Part shown: in pieces, positions 34,201-42,783 of the stretch
Position numbering within the stretch: the stretch's first letter is position 1
Layout: each line of letters opens with the position of its first letter
Assembly (NCBI RefSeq): GCF_000003815.2
Contig: NC_049990.1
Location: forward strand, 6,136,330-6,200,329
Direction: 5' to 3'
Length of the DNA: 64,000 nucleotides
DNA from: Branchiostoma floridae
Lineage: Eukaryota > Chordata > Leptocardii > Amphioxiformes > Branchiostomatidae
Notes under the pieces: generated by a model
Told to the model about the DNA's origin: nothing
The model's database searches: none
Seen by the model: the letters and a program-made list of their open reading frames with translations, nothing else
Translations under genes and position numbers: made by a program

Positions 34201-37200
34201 TATGTAGATAGGGGGCAATGTAGTCCCCATCTCACCTGGCCACCATTATCAACAGAAAATATTCTCTTCACTCCTAAAGAACAAGGTAGAATAAAGTAAG
34301 GTGTTAGGTTAGAAGTGACTCAGTTCAAAGACACCAAGCTATGAATGAGTGACACCAGCTATAAATGATTGACATGTAAGGGCTATTCCATGTAAAAAGT
34401 GGGGATGTAGAGTCATTTTTTTCCTGTCACTGACATTTTTAAAATCATTTTTCTCCGATCTCGCGAATGCAGTAGTTTTCTTTTCTATTTTTGTTTAGTC
34501 AATTCATCCTCCCAAATATTCCTCCCAATGCAATTATTTCACCCTCAATACATGTGGTATGTCATCGAATTTTACATTTTGTAATCTCCTTTGTGTTACA
34601 GCTAGGATCTTCAAATTTTCAACTTAATTCCACCCATTTTAATGGAATAGCCTTTCTTAAGCATAAAGAGTGAAATTGTTAGTTTTGCATAAAACTTTGT
34701 CAAAGCATAGAATCATGATGGACCATTTTTCCCCAGGATCAGCTGAGCTTCACATCTAATATTTTTCACAACCGAACAAGTCTCTCACTTTAAGTGACCA
34801 AGATTATTTACATGTACCTTAAGTACTAGAGGACCAGAAATTAAGCAACAAGGAGGTTAAAGAACCTTGGCAGCGCAGATGTCGAGTAAATGCGGTGTTG
34901 AATGGGGGTGTAATGCTAGCTCACCTTTATCCGTGGAGCAACCTATATCCGTTGTTTTAAAAGCAGGTTGCTTATGGATATTAAGTCGATGGACAATGGT
35001 TTCAAGTTGCAGTGTTTTCAAAATACAGCATTTTGAAAACAACGGATATAGGTTACCCCGCGGATAAAGGTTAACGAGCATTACTGGCAGTGCTCTTTGC
35101 TAATTTCAGAAAAGTTACCTCTACATATCTGATGAGCAGGCTGGGTTTGCTTTATGCTAAATTCGGGCACCAATTAAACAAACCAACAAACCTTCACTTT
35201 TCACTTTTTACTTTCACTTATTCCTTGTAACATGTGGTCATAATGTATAGACTTTGAAACAAAATACATTCAGTATCTGACAACTTTTTCTTCTTTTCTC
35301 ATCAAGCACAGCAAGCATGACCTTGCTTACAACTATCTCCTGACCATGGTGTGAAGAAGGTCGGTTTGTACTGTAAGATTGCTAAGCCCATCTCCTACAC
35401 AGGGACATAAAATGCCAAAACGGCCTGTCTGGATGTACCCTGCTTTCCCAACTGTCACTCTTAGTTCCTGTGGGCGTTGCCACAAACCAGCTATCAGAGA
35501 ATAGCCTTTCAGTTTCAAAAGGGATCTCGCATATACATAAGGGCAAGCTCATTAATATCTATAAGCAGGGCGGTCAGGAACTAAGGATGACGGTTGAGAA
35601 AGCAGAATACATCGAGTTTTGCCATTGGAGGTCCCTGGGTAGAAGGATGATACGGAATTTCAGGTAAAGATTTGTACTGGAAGATTGCTAAGCCCACCTC
35701 CACACTGCCTGATGTACCACAGGAACCAGAGAGCGGAAATCTCGTGGGGCTCCGACGTCACGTTGATGTGCACAAACATGTCCGCAAATCTCCGCACAGA
35801 GCTGGAATTGCAGGCAAAAAACCGGCTTTTATCAAAAACAGATTTCATTTTCTTAAGAAACATCACTTTGCTATTTGTCACCAGAACACTTTTAATGATG
35901 TCTAGCTGTAAACAGAAAGAAAGAAAGACAATTCAGTCATTTTGTGCTGCAAAGACTTTTTAATGTGAATAAACCACAAACCACTATCTATTAAGAAATG
36001 CACTGGACATACATTTATGTTCATTTATATATTGTTTCCTTGGTTTGTTTATCGTTTAGTTTATCTTATTTCTTTGTTATGCTATTGTGTGTATGTTGTT
36101 TGTACAGGGCACACCTGAAAAGCAGTACCCAAAGTACTGAGTGTGTCCACCCTGTATAAAGAAAACAGAAATAAATAAATAAACTGCAAAGTTTTAGATA
36201 ACAATTGGGGTGGGACATTGAGGGTATGGAGTCTTACTCACCATTTAATGCATTGTATACTTAAAGATATAACTACTTCAGTATGTTTTTGTTTGGCTTA
36301 CCTTGTCCATACCAGTTTATCAAACACATCTTTCATGGTTATTCTGTCCCATTCTTTAGCATGCAGAGCCTGCCACGGTGCCTCGACTGGGATCTGGGGA
36401 CATAGGGATAAATTGAGGAGTGAGTGAGAGAGTGAGTGAATAAATGAGTGAATAAATGAGTGAGTGAGTGAGAGAGTGAGTGAATAAATGAGTGAATAAA
36501 TGAGTGAGTGAGTGAGAGAGTGAGTGAATAAATGAGTGAGTGAGTGAGTGAGTGAGTGAGTACGGGAGTGAGTAAATGAGTGAGTGAGTGAGTGAGTGAG
36601 TAGGGGAGTGAGTAAATGAGTGAGTGAGTGAGTGAGTGAGTAGGAGAGTGAGTAAATGAGTGAGTAAGTGAGTGAGTGAATGAGTGAGTGAGTGAGTGAG
36701 TGAGTGAGAGTGCGTGAGTGAGAGTGCGTGAGTAAGAGAGCAAATGAGTGAGTAATTGATTGAATAAATTAATGCTATTAACCCCCTGGTTTAACTTACA
36801 GTGCTGTGCAGACTACAAAATGACTCCCCTCTTTACTGTCTTGCCCACCCTTTTACTGGCAATGACTCACAAGTACACTTAAGAAGACACTGACCTCAGC
36901 CCCCATCCTGTCCATGGTCCTGAACAGATGTTGTAGGTCCAGTAGACATACGGGATTGGTCACTGCAACCTGTTCTGAGTCAACTGTGAACTTCTTACCC
37001 TGAAATTGTTAATAAAACTTGGATTCAGTTGCATGTTGAGCTATTTTGTGCACACATGCAATATGTAATACCTATATTTATAGTGTTTTTTTTTCATTTG
37101 TTGCTTTATTCAACACTATTAATTTCTTGAGAAGGACATGTGCTTGTTCCATCGGCACTTTCACTTGCCCAGGACAATATTGGGCTAGTAGCCTTGTCCA

Positions 37201-40200
37201 ACCCTGGAGGTAATGATAATAATCATCTGGTGTATTTTGCAAGCCAGTAGGTACCCAAATTATGAGTAATGAGGCTGTTTACGTGGTCGAGGCACCTCCT
37301 CGAGCACGGGACCCCCGTTTTACGTCCCTCCCGGAAAACGATTTCGTGAAAAGCTTCGTGAGGCTACAGCAATCCAAACGTCCTTGGTTGGGGGACTCCC
37401 ATCCAAGAACTGTCCAGACCCCACGTTGCTTAACTTCTGAGATCGCGGGATCGGGAGTACCAACGCTCCACGCGGCCGTAGCTTATTGATGTCTCAGAAA
37501 ATCTCACCTTTCTCCAGACAGCGGAGGTGCCCTCTGTGTTGACCTTGTACATCTGTATTCCCAGGTCTTTCACTAGTTTCAGCATGTGGTTCTGGGTGGG
37601 ACCGATGTAGGCTCCACCCACATCAACATACCCAAACCCTGGGCCCTGCAGTTCAACAGGAACCAGACAGAGGGGGTAAGATTAAACAGTTAACCTTAAC
37701 CGTACATCTCCGTACATCAGTCTGTATTCCCAGCTCCTACCAAGGACGTTCTATCAGAAGGCTTCTGAGTGATAGAACGTCCTTGTACCAATGTAGGCTT
37801 CGCCCACATCAACATAACCAAACCCTGGGCCCTGCAGTTCAACAGGAAGCAGACAGAGGGGGTAAGATTACATTAAACATTGTTGTGGGGACTGGGATTA
37901 TATAGCAAGGTGTCTCAGGGTAATCTCCAGAGCTGGCCAAGGAGTACAGCTGGCAAAAGTGAGTCATCACGCCAGTAGCCAAATGCACTCCTAGGCCGGC
38001 TTCACTCCTCTGGCAGCTTTCGATATATGTACTATCTTATGCTACTGTAGGATCTGCTTGGAGATTAGGGTGAGGGTTAAGTTTTAAAATGTGGCATTGA
38101 AAAATACAGATTTCTTTCAACAACCAACAAGGAATTCAAAGACTGTGCAACTTTTTTTTCCAAAGATGAATTACAACAACTCTAGAGTAAGAAAAAGATA
38201 CAAACAACAAACATCAGAGCTAGAAGACCATAATACATACTCCTTTTGGTGGGGAGGCTGACAGAATGCATATAAGGAAAAAGTCACAATTTTCCCCACC
38301 AACCTTTGCTTGGAGAGTACATAATACGTAGCCATACCTTGATAGTGTGGGTGCGTCCGCCAACGCGATCCCGTGCTTCCAACACAATGGCTTCCACACC
38401 ATGCTCGTTCAAGACTTTTGCAGCGCTGAGGCCTTAAGAATGACACATACAATTTATCTTAAATCATCAATCATTAATATCAATGATGTGTGCATATTTG
38501 TGATATAGATCATGAAAGTGAATAAAAGTGGCCACTATGGACAGGTGGCCCCTCTGTAGAGGTGGCCCCTAATACAGGTTTGACTGTAAAAAACTTTCTC
38601 TGCAAGAACATGTTTTGCCACTTCCACGGAAGCAGAGCATCCTCTATAAATCATAATCCACCTCTTGGGAGGGAGTTCCACACTGAGAGCTTCTTTTCTA
38701 GAACTACATCGTTATGAAATATTAGCTTCTACGGGCTTGCTTCCCTGTGGGGTACAATCTGAAACTTTTCAAGGGTTAACAGACATCTTTCTTCTCAATA
38801 CAGTATTATAACCCAAAACGCTTGAGTGGCTCCATGAGCCTTGTTTTGCGGTGAATTCTAAGTAAATAATTTTAAAAAAGCCCACTGTTAACCTTTAATA
38901 CACATCTATCACCCTGCATACAAAATGAATAGTCCCCTTTCTGAAAGCTTTTCCAGGTTTCATCTCACATGACCTGTTTAAGTTTGAATGTAAACAAGAT
39001 TAGAATTCCTAACATGTACATGTGGTCTTTTTGTTAGAACTTTGCTTCTTAGCTTCACACAGATGCTACTTTATTTGAGTTGTTGAGTTTGTAGCATGAT
39101 AAAAATCAAGATGTGGTGGTTTTGAAACAATAGTAACATCACAATAGAAATGTTTGCTGGTGCCTGTGACCATCAGAGCGTTGATATTGTTTACACAATC
39201 TCTCCCTGGCTGGGGTTAATGACCCTCTCTGCACTTTGTCACGCCGCTAGGAGTGCGATTTAGTTAATCTCCAAGCAGATCCTATGGTAGCATAACATAG
39301 TGTGAAAACCTGCCAGAGGAGTGAAGCCTGGGTCGGCTTCACTTCTCTGGCAGCTTTTGGTTCTATCTTATGCTACCATAGGATCTGCTTGGAGATTACG
39401 ATACAGTCAGGCACAAGTGACTATGAAAACTGTAAAAGAATTTTCTAAAGCAATTAATGACAGAATGGCTAGAACTATAGGGGGAGGCTACCAAGGCCAT
39501 GTCTGTATTCTACATCTTGATAGCAGCCCTGAGTACTTTAACGGCCCCTTGGCATTCTGTAAATGCAGAAACTTTCACGTTGGTTTAATGTTCGTGGTTT
39601 TCGCAGTGGCTGTCTCACCGCAAACTTAAAACCACCGCGAATATTTTTCCATGGCAGCTGTAAGAGACCAAAGTGCATGGTGCTACAGCGAATTTAAAAC
39701 CAGCGCGAAAAGTCGTTTTTCCCGCTAACGCTAATTAAATCCCCGCAAACGTAAATGCATTTACAGTAACACACCAGCCAGGTCAGCTGGATAAACAAAC
39801 CTTTGCTCCCAAATTACTGTGACTCAGACACAACAAAAGTATTCATATGACTACTATGTGAGCTGAAGTTTAAACAGAGTGACTTTTGGCATAGAAGCAA
39901 ACGCTAATGTACTATTTTTACTATTGTCGGTCAGTCTAGCACTATAACGTTACAAACTATGATAATGCTATAGGGAGGAGAAGCTTTGAAAAAGAAAATG
40001 AATACATTTTCAATGGAAGATTTTATTACCCCATGTCTTACAAGTAATGTTATAGTGTTCAATCTATGCAAACAACAAGCACGGTAGGGTATCGAAAAAT
40101 TGGTTTTCAGAAGAAAAAAATTTGGAAAATTCAAACCTGAAAAAAGAAAGAGCTTTCATTTGCGATTACGTAACCTACATTTACGTCAACAATTTCTTGA

Positions 40201-40453
40201 CATTCATGAATGAACAGCAAAATCATAACGTTACTGATATTTTTGGTTCTTGACATTTAGGAACGCTTACAAAATGCTGGGCTTTCCACTTTCCTCATGC
40301 CAGCAACCCCACCCCCTCGTATTGCTGCAACAAGAAACCAAAACACTGACCTACTTCCATAAACCATGCAATTTCCTCGAAGAAGAATATTTTCTTACCG
40401 CTCAAACCTGCTCCGACGATCAGAACCTGCGTTTTTGTTCCCCCTGTCGCCAT
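28098..40453 (-). CDS. MAO: Monoamine oxidase, complete gene of 16 coding exons
   Basis: Flavin amine oxidase that deaminates monoamine neurotransmitters and trace amines at the mitochondrial outer membrane. Coding exons in order are 40399-40453, 38338-38432, 37508-37645, 36895-36999, 36302-36393, 35698-35801, 34236-34273, 33040-33188, 32123-32282, 31566-31662, 31181-31234, 30626-30683, 29721-29818, 29125-29236, 28835-28897 and 28098-28235. All have GT-AG borders and matching phases. The product has 518 residues if one missing base in the eighth exon is allowed for. Landmarks are the dinucleotide-binding VGAGLSG (about 13-19), [22 protein letters not shown], the conserved Lys of MGSVIK (299), the 8-alpha-cysteinyl-FAD Cys of SGGCYT (400), the aromatic-cage Tyr 401 and Tyr 438 (WSGYMEGA), and a C-terminal hydrophobic tail anchor. 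Length and exon sizes match the vertebrate MAO-A/B plan. The start has the context GGAAAATGGCG. Confidence 0.95.
28285..28435 (-). repeat. SINE fragment in MAO intron
   Basis: Contains ACTCCCTAACCAAAGTCAGG, TACCCATTTTTACACC and, on the minus strand, a B-box-like GGTTCAATCCC. It matches the bodies at 8440 and 23130. Confidence 0.5.
28835..28897 (-). CDS. MAO: MAO exon 14
   Basis: 63 bp encoding [19 protein letters not shown] and SE, resembling the ILHAMGKI segment of MAO-B. Donor GTACAG. Confidence 0.92.
29125..29236 (-). CDS. MAO: MAO exon 13
   Basis: 112 bp encoding [20 protein letters not shown] and [17 protein letters not shown]. This is the C-terminal FAD-binding motif and second cage Tyr (438). 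Confidence 0.95.
29721..29818 (-). CDS. MAO: MAO exon 12 (covalent-FAD exon)
   Basis: 98 bp encoding [20 protein letters not shown] and [12 protein letters not shown]. Cys 400 in SGGCYT is the flavin attachment residue, and the following Tyr is one side of the aromatic cage. Confidence 0.95.
30234..30446. repeat. TTCGCGGT foldback family, full copy in MAO intron
   Basis: Bounded by TACTGTAAATGCATTTAAG and TGCATTTACAGTA. The interior alternates TTTCGCGGTAGCAGG, TTCGCGGTGGATTTAAG, TTCGCGGTAACACC, then ACCGCGAATACCGCGAAC in inverted sense. Length 213 bp. The copy at 62751 has the same order and nearly the same length. Confidence 0.8.
30626..30683 (-). CDS. MAO: MAO exon 11
   Basis: 58 bp encoding [19 protein letters not shown], aligned with the KKxCELYAKVLGSxEAL helix of vertebrate MAO. 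Confidence 0.9.
31000..31146. repeat. TA-flanked palindromic element, diverged or truncated copy
   Basis: The right arm is intact (GAAAACAACGGATATAGG, TTACCCCGCGGATAAAGG, TGAACTATCGT, then TA). The left arm is not recognisable. It lies in the MAO intron between exons 10 and 11, close to the exon 10 donor. Confidence 0.55.
31181..31234 (-). CDS. MAO: MAO exon 10
   Basis: 54 bp encoding [17 protein letters not shown] with both end codons split. Acceptor CCTAG and donor GTAAGT. Confidence 0.9.
31566..31662 (-). CDS. MAO: MAO exon 9
   Basis: 97 bp encoding [20 protein letters not shown] and [12 protein letters not shown]. Phe 329 in VEFTLDD aligns with the substrate-gating Ile335 of MAO-A and Tyr326 of MAO-B. 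Confidence 0.92.
31735..31816 (+). mobile_element. LINE 3' tail in MAO intron
   Basis: TTGTGACCTGTACTTAGCCC, then GTGCAATAAAGG and an (AATC)n tail. It corresponds to the 3' UTR of the copies at 6346 and 45241. Confidence 0.6.
32123..32282 (-). CDS. MAO: MAO exon 8
   Basis: 160 bp encoding [39 protein letters not shown] and EKAYWTEK. It contains the conserved Lys (residue 299) that contacts flavin N5 through water in MAO structures. Confidence 0.93.
32638..32731. repeat. MITE related to the 110-bp TAGCCTGG family
   Basis: TAGCCGGGTATCCAGCC on the left and GGCTGGATACCAGGCTA on the right, with AGAGTCTCTTCTGTCCTCTC inside. It is shorter and more diverged than the copies at 21083 and 22059; no clean target duplication is visible. 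Confidence 0.55.
33040..33188 (-). CDS. MAO: MAO exon 7, one base short
   Basis: Starts in phase with [20 protein letters not shown] and [10 protein letters not shown], then the family-like continuation ([19 protein letters not shown]) is found only in another frame. The exon is 149 bp where the vertebrate counterpart is 150. A one-base deletion near GTCTCCAAGTTACAC (about 33095-33105) would explain both facts. It may be a sequencing error or a real null allele. Confidence 0.85.
33345..33560. repeat. Intronic segment duplicated at 34812-35175 (empty-site copy)
   Basis: Shares AAGTACTAGAGGACCAGAAA, TGGCAGTGCTCTTTGCTAAT and GATGAGCAGGCTGGGTTTGC with the later copy but lacks the 169-bp palindromic element. 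It reads GGGGTGTACTGGCAGTG across the insertion point. Confidence 0.8.
33609..33834. mobile_element. TA-flanked palindromic element, copy in MAO intron
   Basis: CAACGCTAGATTACCTTTAT at the left and GATAAAGGTGAAGTAGCGT at the right, with TA outside both. The inner arms are GGATATCAAGTCAACGACGG and CCGTCGACTTGATATCCC. 226 bp. Confidence 0.75.
34236..34273 (-). CDS. MAO: MAO exon 6b (38-bp micro-exon)
   Basis: Acceptor TTCTTTAG, then coding for [13 protein letters not shown] with the first codon completed across the splice, then donor GTGAGA. It supplies the conserved RIFS..NGGQ segment that the previous exon lacks. 104 + 38 = 142 bp, the size of the single vertebrate exon, so an extra intron splits it here. 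Confidence 0.9.
34913..35081. mobile_element. TA-flanked palindromic element with paralogous empty site (169 bp)
   Basis: The filled site reads GGTGTA then ATGCTAGCTCACCTTTATCC and ends GATAAAGGTTAACGAGCAT then TACTGGCAG. The empty copy at 33345-33560 reads GGTGTACTGGCAG. This fixes the element ends and a TA target-site duplication. The inverted ends and TA target fit a Tc1/mariner-type MITE; that class is inferred. Confidence 0.85.
35430..35612. repeat. Inverted repeat in MAO intron 6
   Basis: GCTTTCCCAACTGTCACTCT then TAGTTCC at about 35441-35468 is mirrored by GGAACTA, AGGATGACGGTTGAGAAAGC at about 35577-35603. The segment 35360-35400 (TTTGTACTGTAAGATTGCTA) also repeats the sequence next to the exon 6a donor (35669-35700). 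Confidence 0.6.
35698..35801 (-). CDS. MAO: MAO exon 6a
   Basis: 104 bp encoding [20 protein letters not shown] and [14 protein letters not shown]. The donor GTGGGC splits the codon for the second Gly of QCGG. In vertebrate MAO genes this and the next 38 bases form one exon of 142 bp. Confidence 0.9.
36302..36393 (-). CDS. MAO: MAO exon 5
   Basis: 92 bp encoding [19 protein letters not shown] and [11 protein letters not shown] plus two bases of the next codon. The donor GTAAGC is consensus. Confidence 0.92.
36417..36760. repeat. (GAGT)n minisatellite in MAO intron
   Basis: About 340 bases of GTGAGTGAGTGAG with interspersed AATAAATGAGT and AGAGAGTGAGT variants, in partly higher-order repeats. 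The long antisense frame of Ser-Leu-Thr-His repeats is only a by-product. Confidence 0.95.
36895..36999 (-). CDS. MAO: MAO exon 4
   Basis: 105 bp encoding [16 protein letters not shown] and [17 protein letters not shown]. The size equals the corresponding vertebrate exon. Confidence 0.92.
37508..37645 (-). CDS. MAO: MAO exon 3
   Basis: 138 bp encoding [20 protein letters not shown] and onward to TSAVWRK. The acceptor is CTGCAG. A partial copy of this exon's 5' part and acceptor lies upstream in the intron (37788-37870). Confidence 0.93.
37741..37786. repeat. Perfect hairpin between exon 3 and its partial copy
   Basis: CAAGGACGTTCTATCA and its inverted copy TGATAGAACGTCCTTG enclose a 12-base loop. 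It sits between the true exon 3 region and the duplicated piece and may have been involved in the duplication. Confidence 0.7.
37788..37870 (-). pseudogene. Partial duplicate of MAO exon 3 with its acceptor
   Basis: About 83 bases repeat 37602-37685, covering the intron end (CTGCAG) and the first 14 or so codons ([15 protein letters not shown]). One visible residue change is Gly to Glu. The copy lacks a donor and the rest of the exon. It lies upstream of the real exon in transcription order, so it could act as a cryptic acceptor. Confidence 0.8.
37925..38068. repeat. Foldback element with TCTCCAAGCAGATC-type ends (partial)
   Basis: The right end reads ATCTGCTTGGAGATTA and the inner arms share GCCGGCTTCACTCCTCTGGC with the copy at 39265. 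The left end is diverged. Confidence 0.5.
38338..38432 (-). CDS. MAO: MAO exon 2
   Basis: 95 bp encoding [20 protein letters not shown] and [11 protein letters not shown]. This is the adenine-ribose end of the Rossmann fold and the RxGGR segment. The acceptor is CTTAAG and the donor is GTATGG. Confidence 0.93.
39265..39398. repeat. Foldback element with TAATCTCCAAGCAGATCC ends
   Basis: TAATCTCCAAGCAGATCCTA and its inverted copy bound a 134-bp near-perfect hairpin (inner arms CTGCCAGAGGAGTGAAGCC and GGCTTCACTTCTCTGGCAG). Related copies lie at 37925 and 46879. Confidence 0.75.
39553..39768. repeat. TTCGCGGT foldback family, diverged copy in MAO intron 1
   Basis: Starts TTCTGTAAATGCAGAAAC and ends TGCATTTACAGTA. 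Many CG pairs of the motif are changed to CA or TG, which suggests decay by CpG methylation. Confidence 0.65.
40399..40453 (-). CDS. MAO: MAO exon 1 (start codon, FAD-binding loop)
   Basis: Encodes [19 protein letters not shown] up to the first base of the last Gly, then donor GTAAGA. It lacks the 5-10 extra N-terminal residues of human MAO-A. No in-frame upstream Met precedes it before a stop. Confidence 0.92.
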
Positions 40454-40734
40454 TTTCCACCCGTACGAAGGATTTTGGGATGCTTGGAGCAAGGAGGTTG
40501 CTTGGAGAATGTAGAATAGCAGAAGATTGCTGCGACAGGTCCGGCGAACGTGTGATGTTGCCGTCGGCGGTAAGTGTGTGTGGTAAGCTGTGTAGGGTCA
40601 AGGCGGGGCAAAGGTGAAACAGTCGGGACCGTTCGTTTTTGGTACCCAGCTCTCTCCGAAACATTATGATTGCGTTTTCTCAGGAAAAATCGCTAGGTGG
40701 CAGTTTTGAAGCGTATCACATTTCACACGTTCTC

Positions 40735-40860
40735 GATAGAATTGAGCACTTGCGTGGCGCCCTGTCACCGATATTGTGCCCTTGGGAAAGGCACTTAACA
40801 CGACTTTCCTCACTTCACTCAAGTGAAAAATGCAAGTTGAAGTTGGTTGCCTCAGAATAA
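40735..40860 (+). repeat. SINE fragment upstream of MAO
   Basis: ATTGTGCCCTTGGGAAAGGC and ACTTAACACGACTTTCC correspond to the domain GTGAAAGACACTTTACACGA in the SINE at 47740-47885. Confidence 0.45.
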
Positions 40861-40991
40861 GAAGAAAGAAGCACTTGTACTTGCACTACTAAGGTCACAT
40901 GACTTAATTTCATGGATGATTTCCACGCGAGCATTCATTTTCGCTTGTTCCAAAAAAAAAGAAGAAAAAAAGTATGGTTTCTTTAAGAACT

Positions 40992-42035
40992 AGAGTTCGG
41001 CGACCTCATACCTCCATAAAATATTTACAGCTTTTATTGATTTAATGCAAATGACTTACACATTAACATGATTTATGCATAGTGTTGTTCATCATTGACT
41101 AACGTACAGTACACATGTCACAAGTATAAAATTTCCATCATTAATCAGTAAGCGGTTTTGCATTTTTGCATCAATTATGCAAATGGTATTCTCATTTGCA
41201 TATTTGATATCTTCTGATTTTCCACCTATCATAATTTACATTTATTACATTTATTGAAGTCCAGTTAATGAAAACAACGGAATTATATAATGTCCTCATT
41301 TTTTATGCAAATTAAGTCCTACTTTGCATAACATGTATATCATTATAAGCATTATGTTAATTCGTCGACCCTTTCTGCAGTTATCCTCTTTGGAATGTGT
41401 TGACAAAAACGCCCCTGCAGTTCTAACATTAAATGTTAGGGGGCTGAAACTTGCTCCACTTTGTCATGACACTGATAGCTATCTACCACCCAAATTTCAA
41501 GACCATATCATGTCTGGGACAAGCGATACATTGAAAAAACTGCTATGATAGAATATTATCACTAGTTATGCAAATGTACTCCTATTTTAAATAATTTGTA
41601 TCTTATCTTGTACAACATTGTCTAAGGTACCTAAATACCAAAAATCATGAAAATCCGTTGTTCCCGTCTTGAGTTATCGTCTTCAGATTAGTTTCTGACA
41701 AAAATGCCCCTGCTATCCCAAAACTAGCCGCTAGGTGGCCCAAACTTATGTCAGTTATTTCTTAGCACAAGAGCTCTCTAATACTAAAAAATCGTGACCA
41801 TAGCGTGTTCAGAACACGAGATAGCAAAACCAAAATTTGCGCTGCAGTACCAAGGGAAGCCGCTAGGGGACCCAAAATCTAATCATTTCCAGCCTTCATC
41901 ACACCCCACCAACACACTAAGTATGAGACCAATCCACCCAGCCGTTCTTGAGTTATCTTGTTTACACACAAACACACACACAGACAAATAGACAAACGCT
42001 ACTGAAAATATAACCTCCATGACATTTCATGGAGG
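40992..42035. repeat. Interspersed repeat with octamer-like blocks
   Basis: Begins near ACCTCATACCTCCATAAAA and ends ACCTCCATGACATTTCATGG then AGGTAATT, a short terminal hairpin. It contains paired ATTATGCAAAT and ATTTGCATA motifs and the block CCGCTAGGGGACCCAAAATC, shared with the elements at 42784 and 52560. It lies immediately before a LINE tail. Confidence 0.55.
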
Positions 42036-42296
42036 TAATTACATAGAAAGTAGATGCCCTCATTTTAGACACATGAGTAGCACTGACAAGTTTATATTCC
42101 TCATGCGTTTTGACAAACCAACCATAGCTAAACCCATACAGTCCTACATTACCAAGAAGCGAGAAGAAGCCGAACCTCTGAATTAGACAAGATTTGTGAT
42201 ACTTTTTGACTTGTTGTGACATGTACTCAGCACGGTTGGGCAAAACTGTACAATAAGGGTCTTCATTCAATCAAAAGGCTAAAATTGACACCACAG
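42036..42296 (+). mobile_element. LINE 3' end (copy A), cut by gap
   Basis: Encodes HMSSTDKFIFLMRFDKPTIA then TKKREEAEPQ and stop, followed by TGTGACATGTACTCAGCACG and a CAATAAGGG tail. It lacks the codons for IFTI present in the copy at 45241. Ends at the N run. Confidence 0.65.
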
Positions 42297-42677
42297 NNNN
42301 NNNNNNNNNNNNNNNNNNNNNNNNNNNNNNNNNNNNNNNNNNNNNNNNNNNNNNNNNNNNNNNNNNNNNNNNNNNNNNNNNNNNNNNNNNNNNNNNNNNN
42401 NNNNNNNNNNNNNNNNNNNNNNNNNNNNNNNNNNNNNNNNNNNNNNNNNNNNNNNNNNNNNNNNNNNNNNNNNNNNNNNNNNNNNNNNNNNNNNNNNNNN
42501 NNNNNNNNNNNNNNNNNNNNNNNNNNNNNNNNNNNNNNNNNNNNNNNNNNNNNNNNNNNNNNNNNNNNNNNNNNNNNNNNNNNNNNNNNNNNNNNNNNNN
42601 NNNNNNNNNNNNNNNNNNNNNNNNNNNNNNNNNNNNNNNNNNNNNNNNNNNNNNNNNNNNNNNNNNNNNNNNNNNNN
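42297..42677. other. Assembly gap (381 N)
   Basis: Unsequenced bases. The paralogous segment at 45500-45900 suggests what lies inside: continuation of the same mosaic repeat. Confidence 1.
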
Positions 42678-42783
42678 TGCTTTTCATTACTAAGGTGCAG
42701 CTTTGAATGCAAAAAAATAAAGAATTGATACCACCCCTTCCCTAAGGCAGTTCTGCCTCATGTTTACTATAGATGGAATGTTA

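Noticed and set aside
35333-35518. Second copy of MAO exon 6a (peptide [10 protein letters not shown])
   Set aside because: The similarity covers mostly intron sequence next to the exon 6a donor (GGGCTTAGCAATCTT) and not the conserved coding part, so it is an intronic repeat and not a duplicate exon.
36339-36743. 134-codon frame of Ser-Leu-Thr-His repeats
   Set aside because: Antisense translation of a (GAGT)n minisatellite in a MAO intron.
37262-37489. 75-codon plus-strand open frame in a MAO intron
   Set aside because: Contains GC-rich sequence but no splice context or family resemblance, and lies antisense between MAO exons 3 and 4.
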